7,271 bases of DNA from DAOUCP01 sp034432155. GTDB lineage: Bacteria > Chloroflexota > Anaerolineae > Epilineales > Epilineaceae. The stretch's first letter is position 1; every line of letters begins with the position of its first letter. The stretch spans positions 1 through 7,271 of the forward strand of contig DAOUCP010000131.1 of NCBI GenBank assembly GCA_034432155.1. The letters are read 5' to 3'. Below are positions 1 to 4,958 of this stretch, piece by piece. The position numbers were made by a program, and so were the translations under genes. The notes beneath the pieces are model-generated. The model was not told the DNA's origin, searched no databases, and saw only the letters and a list, made by a program, of their open reading frames with translations.

Positions 1-1961
1 CCTCGCCACACCGGCAGGGCAGGATCGGCCACGTTGAAGGCGTGCACCCCGTCGGTGGCGACCACGTACGCCGTGCCGCCCGCGACCTCAACTCCACCCG
101 CCTCGAGGCCCTCGACGGCTCGAATCGCGCCCAGCGTCTCGGCATCGAGCACCCGCAGTCCCGTACCGGCGTGGCCCACGACGATCAGATGCCGGCCGAG
201 CAGCGCCACGTCGGTAGCATAGCCGGGCATCTCCGCGTGCCCCACGAAAGCGATGTCGCCACTGCCAGAACCATTGGCCGCGTAGACGCCCCTGTGGTAC
301 GCCGCGAGGTAGATCCGACGGCCGTCCGTCGCGATGCCGCCGGCGTCAAGCCCAGCGTACGTTTCACTGTCGGGGGGCAGGTCGCCGTGCCGGACGAGCT
401 GCGAGCGGGCCGGGTCGGCCACATCGATCTCGGTGAGCGCTGGGTAGCCCGAGAGCCAGAGCCGCTCGTCGTAGAGCCGGGGAGGACGCAGCCCGGTGAT
501 TCCGCCGTCGCGGTCGTAGCTCGGGTCGATCTCGGCCTGGATGTACGGGTCCCACAATCCGATCTGCCGGGGCAGCGACGGGTCCGCTACGTCGAAGACA
601 TGCAGTCCGCCCGCCTGGAAATGGAAGGGCTGACGCGCTACGTAGGCCAAGTTATCCCGCAGTACGACCGGCCCGCCCCGCGCCTCCGATAGCGTCCAAG
701 GGTCGCGATGCGAGAGCGCGCCCAAGCCGACGGCGACCGGTGCTGCCGGATCGTGCACGTCGAGAACCCACAACTCGGAGTCGGCATCGGTGACAACTGC
801 ATGGCCATGGTCCAGGGCAATGCCCTGCGGGGCACCCAAGGTCGGGCGGACGTGCTCTTGGACGATGCTCGCCGAACCGCCCTCGGCCCGGTGAGCCATG
901 GTCAGCAGGCCTGCCGGGCCAGCAGCGAACAAGAGATGCGATCCTGCGGCGGCGATGGCTGCACCCCACCGGTGGGCGGTGGCGACGATCTCCGGTTCCG
1001 GCAGGCCGTGACGATCGATGGAGTGCAGCTGGAACGAATCACGGACTGCCTGTGGACCGGCCAGCGCGTAGAGGCGATCGGTTGTGGCGGCGAAGCCCAA
1101 GACGTTCGAAATCCGAAGCCAGCCCAGGGCCCGCGGATGAGATGGCTCGGAGAGATCGACGATGCGCGTTCCACCCTCCCGCATGCCGTCCGGGCGGAGC
1201 TGGTCGGAGTCCACGAGCGCGAATCCGCCGACGCCGATGATCTTGCGCGATCCCTGCCCCACTGCGACGCGGCCGACGGTGCGCGGCTGCAGCGGCTCGG
1301 TGGCGTCCAAGAGGATCAACCAGCCCACCTGGTCGCTGTCGGTCGCCGCCACGAGGAGCCAGTCTCGCCAAGTGGCGAGCCCGGTGACGGTGGCTCCGAG
1401 GTCGGCATATCCCACCAGCCGTGGCTGCAGGGCGTTCGAGGTGTCCACGATGGCGATCCCCGCCCTGCCGGCGGCGGAGAGGAAAACCTGATCCCAAGCG
1501 ACGAGATCCTCGAGGCTGTGGGCAGCCAAGCGGAGTGAGCCAGCGAGGTGTGGCGAGGCAGGCTGCCCGATATCCACAACAGACAGCTCGTCGTACCAGG
1601 CCGCCCGATCTGTCCCCTCCCAATGGCGCTGCACCAGAACCAGGCGGTCGTCGGCGACAGCTTTCACCGCCGCTTGTGCTGGCAAGCCAGCGCTCGTGCC
1701 CACGAGGCGGGGAGCCGCCGGATCGGCGATGTCGAGCACCTCGATCGCGTTCCCACGCGAGGCATAGGCAAGAGTGCCGGTGACCACCACGCTGGTGTAT
1801 GCTCCGCCGTAGCTAACGAGAGGCTCGAATACGAGCGCCGCCGGAGATCGCGTCGGCTCGAGTCGAGCGCCGACGTACCTTCCGTCCGCAGCGCCGACCA
1901 CGGCTACCGCCACGGGCAGGACAAGCGAGACGGCGAGGAACGGGCCAGTCGGGCGCTGCAT
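1..1961 (-). CDS. LVIVD-type beta-propeller repeat protein, secreted, 3'-truncated by window edge
   Basis: The frame starting at ATG 1961 stays open for 653 codons and runs off the left edge, so the C-terminus is missing. I translated it directly. The start is chosen because AGGAGGT lies 7 nt upstream. Residues 1-25 (MQRPTGPFLAVSLVLPVAVA and on to about VVGAA) are a probable signal peptide, though with only one basic residue. From about residue 60 the protein is a chain of roughly 13 repeats of 40-50 residues. Each has a 'LAYVA'-like strand, then 'GLxVxDVADPAxPxxVG', for example IEVLDIADPAAPRLVG (72-88), LWVLDVHDPAAPVAVG (397-412) and GLHVFDVADPSLPRQIG (452-468). This is the LVIVD repeat pattern, which forms beta-propellers in exported proteins; no catalytic residues are recognisable. 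Thirteen visible repeats imply more than one propeller. It follows the lectin/lyase-like gene on the same strand after 172 nt and may be co-transcribed. It resembles the propeller gene at the right end, suggesting paralogy. Molecular role unknown. Confidence 0.9.
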   Translation of the reverse strand, partial: MQRPTGPFLAVSLVLPVAVAVVGAADGRYVGARLEPTRSPAALVFEPLVSYGGAYTSVVVTGTLAYASRGNAIEVLDIADPAAPRLVGTSAGLPAQAAVKAVADDRLVLVQRHWEGTDRAAWYDELSVVDIGQPASPHLAGSLRLAAHSLEDLVAWDQVFLSAAGRAGIAIVDTSNALQPRLVGYADLGATVTGLATWRDWLLVAATDSDQVGWLILLDATEPLQPRTVGRVAVGQGSRKIIGVGGFALVDSDQLRPDGMREGGTRIVDLSEPSHPRALGWLRISNVLGFAATTDRLYALAGPQAVRDSFQLHSIDRHGLPEPEIVATAHRWGAAIAAAGSHLLFAAGPAGLLTMAHRAEGGSASIVQEHVRPTLGAPQGIALDHGHAVVTDADSELWVLDVHDPAAPVAVGLGALSHRDPWTLSEARGGPVVLRDNLAYVARQPFHFQAGGLHVFDVADPSLPRQIGLWDPYIQAEIDPSYDRDGGITGLRPPRLYDERLWLSGYPALTEIDVADPARSQLVRHGDLPPDSETYAGLDAGGIATDGRRIYLAAYHRGVYAANGSGSGDIAFVGHAEMPGYATDVALLGRHLIVVGHAGTGLRVLDAETLGAIRAVEGLEAGGVEVAGGTAYVVATDGVHAFNVADPALPVWR

Positions 1962-1968
1962 TGTCGCC

Positions 1969-1975
1969 ACCTCCT
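1969..1975 (-). promoter_or_regulatory. Shine-Dalgarno of the left propeller gene
   Basis: On the minus strand AGGAGGT is followed by 7 nt and then ATG at 1961. This near-perfect site at ideal spacing fixes the start of the left propeller gene. Confidence 0.85.
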
Positions 1976-1980
1976 CCATC

Positions 1981-1998
1981 CGCGGCCTGCCGGCCGCG
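1981..1998 (-). other. Perfect 7-bp GC hairpin just upstream of a Shine-Dalgarno
   Basis: CGCGGCC and GGCCGCG form a perfect 7-bp inverted repeat around a 4-nt loop (GGCA in the minus-strand RNA). It ends 5 nt before the GGAGGAGGT stretch of the left propeller gene. It has no T-tract on either strand, so it is a poor intrinsic terminator for the upstream gene. It could act as a 5' mRNA stabiliser or mark a processing site. Function is inference. Confidence 0.5.
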
Positions 1999-2057
1999 CT
2001 GCTGAATGGCCCCTCGATTGGCCTCGCCAGCCAGGCCGCTCCCCAGGGGCGCTCCTA

Positions 2058-2063
2058 ACAATA
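2058..2063 (-). promoter_or_regulatory. Possible -10 element for the left propeller gene
   Basis: TATTGT on the minus strand lies in the only AT-richer patch of the 172-nt gap between the two minus-strand genes, about 97 nt before the ATG at 1961. I find no convincing -35 at 16-18 nt, so read-through from the upstream gene is equally possible. Confidence 0.2.
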
Positions 2064-2097
2064 GTGCGATCCAGAACGATCGGCCAGCCGCCCGTCT

Positions 2098-2124
2098 GCC
2101 CAGGCGTCGCGCTCGCAGCTGGGC
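2098..2124 (-). terminator. Weak stem-loop after the lyase/lectin-like gene
   Basis: GCCCAG and CTGGGC form a 6-bp stem around a 15-nt loop, starting 10 nt after the stop codon at 2134-2136. No U-run follows, so it is at best a weak or factor-assisted terminator, or a 3'-end stabilising structure. The rest of the 1962-2133 gap holds nothing else recognisable apart from the hairpin and ribosome-binding site already listed. Confidence 0.25.
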
Positions 2125-2133
2125 GCCGCAAGG

Positions 2134-3351
2134 CTAGCGCCGGGCAAGCCACGGCAGCCACAGCCGCCATCTCGTCCCGTCTGGCGTGGTGGCGGATGGC
2201 TCGGGAGAAGGTGACGCAGTGCCAGAAGGCTCAGGAGAGGGTGAGGCCGTGGCGGTGCCAGAAGGCTCCGGAGGGGGTGAGGCCGTTTCGGGTGGCCGGC
2301 AGGGCGCATCCTGCCAGGCTCCGCCGCAGCAGTACCCATGGTCGAACACGTTCGCACCGCTCGTTGGGTCTGGGCCGCTGCCGCAACGGCAGGGGGCGCC
2401 GATCGCGTCGGCCCCAGCGCATTCGGCGGGGCCGATGTACGCCCGACTGACCACCACGTTGTCGACGTCCAGGACGTTGGTGGTGCGGGCAGGGTTGTTG
2501 TGGATGTAGAGGTACAGCCCGAACAGGTTGACCCGGAGCTCCGGCACCGTCCGCCAGGCGATTCCCGAGGCGGTGTAGATCCGCCGGCCGTCGATCCAGA
2601 ATGTTTGGCTGCCATCTGCCTCGCCCGGGGTACCCGGATCGAGGCTCATCTCCAGCACGTGCCACGCACCTCGGCTGGTGAACGTCCCCTCGTCGGGGGC
2701 AAACATGTCGCCGTAGCAGTCGTTGGGTCCGGGATGCCCGCAGTCCATGTGCATGCGGTAGTAGTACGAATAGAAGCCCCAGCGCCCGGGCCAGGGCAGG
2801 CGCTGGTAGTCTGACCAGGGCTCGAGGTTGGATGAGAAACAGGCGTCGCCGGCAGGACGCTTGCCCGCCCCGCCCATACAGCCCCAGGGGTAGAGCCGCG
2901 GATGGGTGGCACTCAGGCCGCCCAGATGCATGAAGTTGCCCTGGTGGAAGTCGGCGCCGAACCGCAAATAGCGACGATAGTAGATCGTCTCCCAGTCGAC
3001 CTGTCGCCCCAGGAAGCGCTTGGGCCCGGCGGTCACTCCCTGGGCCAACGGCTCGTTGCTGGGGTTCTGGATGGCCAGCCGCAGGCTGCGCTGGCCGGCG
3101 ATGCCTGGCGGGTTCTCGTTGATGAGCCACATCCGGTCACCGGCTCCGTAGATATCGTTCCAGTAGCGATCAAACTGGTCGGCATCGGCAACCTCGAAGT
3201 CGTGGCAGAAGATCCACTCTGGGTGGCTTGCCGCATCGCTGCACTCCTGGGCCGCGGTCGGCCGGAAGCCCAGCGCAAGCGCAGCCAAGGCTCCCAGGGC
3301 GAGAGCCACTAGCCGGTGACAGCCGCGCCTTTCACCCATCGCTGCCTTCAT
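2134..3351 (-). CDS. Secreted concanavalin-A-like (polysaccharide-lyase-like) protein with Cys-rich module and Pro/Ser tail
   Basis: This is a 405-aa protein. The frame is open to an ATG at 3516, but I choose ATG 3351 because GGGAGGGA lies just upstream and a clear signal peptide then begins the protein: basic start, hydrophobic 14-29, likely cleavage after PTAA (34). Residues 45-303 look like a beta-jelly-roll of the ConA-like superfamily: FCHDFE (48-53), YYRRYLRFGADF (124-135), HVLEMSLDPG (231-240), FWIDGRRIY (251-259) and DVDNVVVSR (295-303). The late W..lemslDpG..DG...WiDGr order recalls PL14-type lyases, but I cannot identify catalytic residues, so the activity is unproven; a plain sugar-binding role is possible. 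Residues 311-351 hold six Cys, including CRCG and GYCCGG, likely a small disulfide-bonded module. Residues 353-390 are a repetitive Pro/Ser/Glu/Thr linker, followed by the tail WRLWLPWLARR. It is divergent from the lectin gene at 3847 and upstream of the left propeller gene. Confidence 0.85.
   Translation of the reverse strand: MKAAMGERRGCHRLVALALGALAALALGFRPTAAQECSDAASHPEWIFCHDFEVADADQFDRYWNDIYGAGDRMWLINENPPGIAGQRSLRLAIQNPSNEPLAQGVTAGPKRFLGRQVDWETIYYRRYLRFGADFHQGNFMHLGGLSATHPRLYPWGCMGGAGKRPAGDACFSSNLEPWSDYQRLPWPGRWGFYSYYYRMHMDCGHPGPNDCYGDMFAPDEGTFTSRGAWHVLEMSLDPGTPGEADGSQTFWIDGRRIYTASGIAWRTVPELRVNLFGLYLYIHNNPARTTNVLDVDNVVVSRAYIGPAECAGADAIGAPCRCGSGPDPTSGANVFDHGYCCGGAWQDAPCRPPETASPPPEPSGTATASPSPEPSGTASPSPEPSATTPDGTRWRLWLPWLARR
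2219..2286 (-). repeat. 36-bp-period tandem repeat encoding the Pro/Ser linker
   Basis: Two 32-nt copies at 2219-2250 and 2255-2286 differ at only two positions. A third, degenerate copy lies at about 2195-2218. The period is 12 codons and the repeat encodes PSPEPSGTAS-type units near the C-terminus of the lyase/lectin-like protein. Such near-identical copies can expand or contract by slippage, so linker length may vary between strains. Confidence 0.75.
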
Positions 3352-3380
3352 CGCATCCCTCCCAACGCTTCGACGATGCG
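3352..3380 (-). promoter_or_regulatory. Shine-Dalgarno displayed in the loop of a start-proximal hairpin
   Basis: On the minus strand CGCATC (3380-3375) can pair with GATGCG (3357-3352), which abuts the ATG at 3351. The 17-nt loop contains GGGAGG (3363-3358), the ribosome-binding site. The 6-bp stem is exact. The Shine-Dalgarno assignment is firm; a regulatory role for the hairpin is inference. Confidence 0.5.
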
Positions 3381-3574
3381 GCCCATGATCGCGCGCCGGC
3401 GCCGGTGACAGGATCCGACGCCACTGTTCTGCTGCCAAAGCGTACACCACTCGGCCAAGGATGACACTGCGCACTAGGAGACGCACCCAGTTCGCCCCCC
3501 TCACGGGCCCAAACACACGGCCGATGCCGGGGACCCTACGCCAGCCCGGCAGCCCGTCGGAGCGGCGGCGCGAG

Positions 3575-3607
3575 CTGTCATTTTCTTGTCACTTTCTTGT
3601 CACTTTT
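3575..3607 (+). promoter_or_regulatory. PHO-box-like operator: three heptamer direct repeats, 11-bp period
   Basis: The heptamers are CTGTCAT (3575-3581), TTGTCAC (3586-3592) and TTGTCAC (3597-3603), each followed by a pyrimidine 4-mer (TTTC, TTTC, TTTT). The enterobacterial PhoB site is known to be two CTGTCAT-like 7-mers separated by 4 AT-rich bases, giving one repeat per helical turn. This array matches that geometry and sequence with three units. It points toward the lectin gene, 240 bp before its start; the minus-strand start is about 224 bp away on the other side. No good -10 lies at the classical distance just downstream. Another OmpR/PhoB-family or SARP-type regulator that binds 11-bp-spaced direct repeats is the main alternative. 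Confidence 0.55.
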
Positions 3608-3699
3608 CGCTAGCGCCTGCCGATCTCCGTGCGGCATAGTGCAGACGGTGTCCCACACCGCGCTCGGCCCAGTCACGCCGCACCACCTCGTCAGTCTCT

Positions 3700-3705
3700 T
3701 ATGAT
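3700..3705 (+). promoter_or_regulatory. Possible -10 element for the lectin gene
   Basis: TATGAT matches the sigma-70 -10 consensus at 5 of 6 positions in a locally AT-rich patch, 141 bp before the lectin start. No convincing -35 is seen 16-18 bp upstream, so it would need an activator or another sigma factor. Confidence 0.3.
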
Positions 3706-3790
3706 TCTTTGGTCACACAAGGGCAAGAGCCAGGTCGATGTTACGCTAGATATCGAGCCATGGAGCACAGGATGCCACCGAGGTATGCAA

Positions 3791-3832
3791 GGCCGGTTGG
3801 CGACTGGAGGCTAAGAGCGGCCCCGTGCGGGG
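3791..3832 (+). other. GC-rich foldable leader before the lectin gene
   Basis: CCCC-GTGC-GGGG (3821-3832) is a compact hairpin touching the Shine-Dalgarno at 3833. GGCCG (3791-3795) can instead pair with CGGCC (3818-3822), which would break the first hairpin, so two mutually exclusive folds are possible next to the ribosome-binding site. I do not recognise a known riboswitch class. Confidence 0.3.
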
Positions 3833-3840
3833 AAAGGAGG
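3833..3840 (+). promoter_or_regulatory. Shine-Dalgarno of the lectin gene
   Basis: AAAGGAGG lies 6 nt before ATG 3847. It selects this start over the in-frame ATG at 3709, whose 46 extra residues lack signal-peptide or domain character. Confidence 0.88.
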
Positions 3841-3846
3841 ACCATC

Positions 3847-4842
3847 ATGACTCGGACGACTCTTTGGGCTGGCGTTCGCGGGTTCCACCAGGCCTTTGGG
3901 CGATCGGGCACCACCGTTGCTGTGGTAATACTGGGTGTACTGGTGCTTGCAGCATCATTCCCAGCCACCTCTCGGGCTGACCCGGCGCCGGTGTGGAACC
4001 CAGAAAACGGCCATTACTACGAGGCCATGGCCACTGACAACATTGGCTGGACGGCCTCCCGCGATGCGGCAGCGGCTCGCTCGTATGCCGGCTGTGCGGG
4101 TCACCTGGCGACGATCACGAAACCGGAGGAAATGGCCTTCATCGTCACCAACTTCCCCCAGGCGATGTCACGGAGTTACTACCTGGGCGGCTACCAGCTG
4201 CCGGCCTCCAAGGAGCCCGACGGTGGCTGGACGTGGATCACTGGCGAACCATGGGAGTATACCGGTTGGGCTCCCGGCGAGCCGAATAACAACGGGCCGG
4301 CGCCCGAGGCCTACCTGCAGCTGTGTCCTGGGGGTTGGAATGACACTTGGGAACGGGCATGGTACTACGGCTACGTCGTGGAGTACGAGTGCCTTGACGC
4401 GGATGGCGACGGCGTGGCGGACGAGGCGGACAACTGCCCGCGCGACTCCAATCTCGACCGGGCCGACCTGGACGGTGACGGGCAGGGCGACGTGTGCGAT
4501 GCGGACGACGACGGCGACGGTGTGGCCGACGTGGTGGATGCCTGCCCGCGTGAGCATCCGGGAGGAGCCGACGCCGACCGGGACGGCTGCATCGACCGGG
4601 TCGATCACCTGGCGGACTTGATCAGGGGACTTGGGCTGCCGGCTGGCATCGAGTCGGCACTGGTTCACTCCGCACTAGCGGCCAGTGCGTCCGTGGAGCG
4701 GGGTCAGTACGATGCCGCGCGGGGGCAGCTCCGCGCGCTCGCCAACAAGCTGATCGGGATGCAGCGAGGGAAGGTGATCCTACCTGCCACGGCCGACATG
4801 TTGCTCGCCTACATCGCGAACGTGGTGGCCGCCCTGCCATAG
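3847..4842 (+). CDS. Secreted C-type lectin with TSP3 calcium repeats and FIMAH-like C-terminal domain
   Basis: This is a 331-aa protein. Residues 20-44 form a signal peptide with a long hydrophobic core, VAVVILGVLVLAA, and likely cleavage after SRA (44). Residues 48-181 are a C-type lectin domain: WTASRDAAAARSYAGCAGHLATI (split here as WTASRD and CAGHLATI, 68-90), GGWTWITGEPW (126-136), EPN (145-147), WND (164-166) and the closing strand YVVEYEC. EPN and WND are the calcium-site-2 motifs that in known lectins favour mannose-type sugars. Residues 183-249 are thrombospondin type-3-like, with DADGDGVADEADNCP, DLDGDGQGDVCD and DDDGDGVADVVDACP, which are calcium loops with Cys pairs. Residues 250-331 fit the FIMAH pattern: LADLIRGLGLPAGIESAL, then GQYDAARGQLRALANKL, QRGK and ADMLLAYI. 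The function is likely calcium-dependent sugar binding outside the cell; the ligand and the role of FIMAH are unknown. It is transcribed away from the lyase-like gene and convergent with the right propeller gene. Confidence 0.9.
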   Translation: MTRTTLWAGVRGFHQAFGRSGTTVAVVILGVLVLAASFPATSRADPAPVWNPENGHYYEAMATDNIGWTASRDAAAARSYAGCAGHLATITKPEEMAFIVTNFPQAMSRSYYLGGYQLPASKEPDGGWTWITGEPWEYTGWAPGEPNNNGPAPEAYLQLCPGGWNDTWERAWYYGYVVEYECLDADGDGVADEADNCPRDSNLDRADLDGDGQGDVCDADDDGDGVADVVDACPREHPGGADADRDGCIDRVDHLADLIRGLGLPAGIESALVHSALAASASVERGQYDAARGQLRALANKLIGMQRGKVILPATADMLLAYIANVVAALP

Positions 4843-4921
4843 GAGTTTCCCATGCCGGCCGCCCGGGCCAGGGGCGCCGAAACCGGCTTGACACGCGCCG
4901 TCTTCGGAGTTTCCCATGCCG
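4842..4921. repeat. Two exact 16-bp direct repeats in the convergent spacer
   Basis: GGAGTTTCCCATGCCG occurs at 4842-4857 and again at 4906-4921, exactly 64 bp apart. The first copy begins at the last base of the lectin gene's stop codon. Between them lie GC-rich inverted segments (GCCGG at 4854-4858 and CCGGC at 4883-4887, and the palindrome GCCCGGGC at 4861-4868). Confidence 0.8.
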
Positions 4922-4958
4922 CCAAGGGCGGCCGGCTTCGCCTTCTGTGAGCGGGCAG
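4843..4958. other. Convergent 116-bp spacer
   Basis: It separates the 3' ends of the plus-strand lectin gene and the minus-strand propeller gene. Besides the 16-bp repeats, AAGG(G)CG at 4924-4930 and CGCCTT at 4939-4944 form a short imperfect stem. No clear T-tract terminator is visible for either gene. Confidence 0.5.

Larger units (their letters stand above)
3352..3846. other. Divergent intergenic region, about 495 bp
   Basis: This lies between the oppositely directed starts at 3351 (minus) and 3847 (plus). It contains the PHO-box-like array, an AT-richer patch at about 3691-3755 with a -10-like hexamer, and a structured leader before 3847. Open frames across it (for example 3629-3814 plus, and the upstream extensions of both flanking genes) lack ribosome-binding sites and recognisable protein character. 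I could not assign a promoter to the minus-strand gene. Confidence 0.7.

Noticed and set aside
42..2450. Long plus-strand open frames at 42-692, 708-1538 and 1548-2450
   Set aside because: They lie opposite the minus-strand propeller and lyase-like genes, lack ribosome-binding sites and show Arg/Gly/Pro-rich low-information translations typical of antisense shadows in GC-rich DNA.
3352..3516. 55-residue N-terminal extension of the lyase-like protein from ATG 3516
   Set aside because: The signal peptide begins at Met 3351, which has its own strong ribosome-binding site.
3751..3832. Cyclic-di-GMP (GEMM) riboswitch before the lectin gene
   Set aside because: Short pieces such as ATGCAAGGCC are reminiscent, but the conserved GEMM core, GAAA tetraloop and receptor are not present in order.
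3709..3846. 46-residue N-terminal extension of the lectin protein from ATG 3709
   Set aside because: No Shine-Dalgarno at 3709, no domain character, and it would bury the signal peptide; ATG 3847 has AAAGGAGG at ideal spacing.
4888..4893. TTGACA, a perfect -35 hexamer in the convergent spacer
   Set aside because: No -10-like hexamer at 16-18 bp and no plausible gene downstream on that strand.
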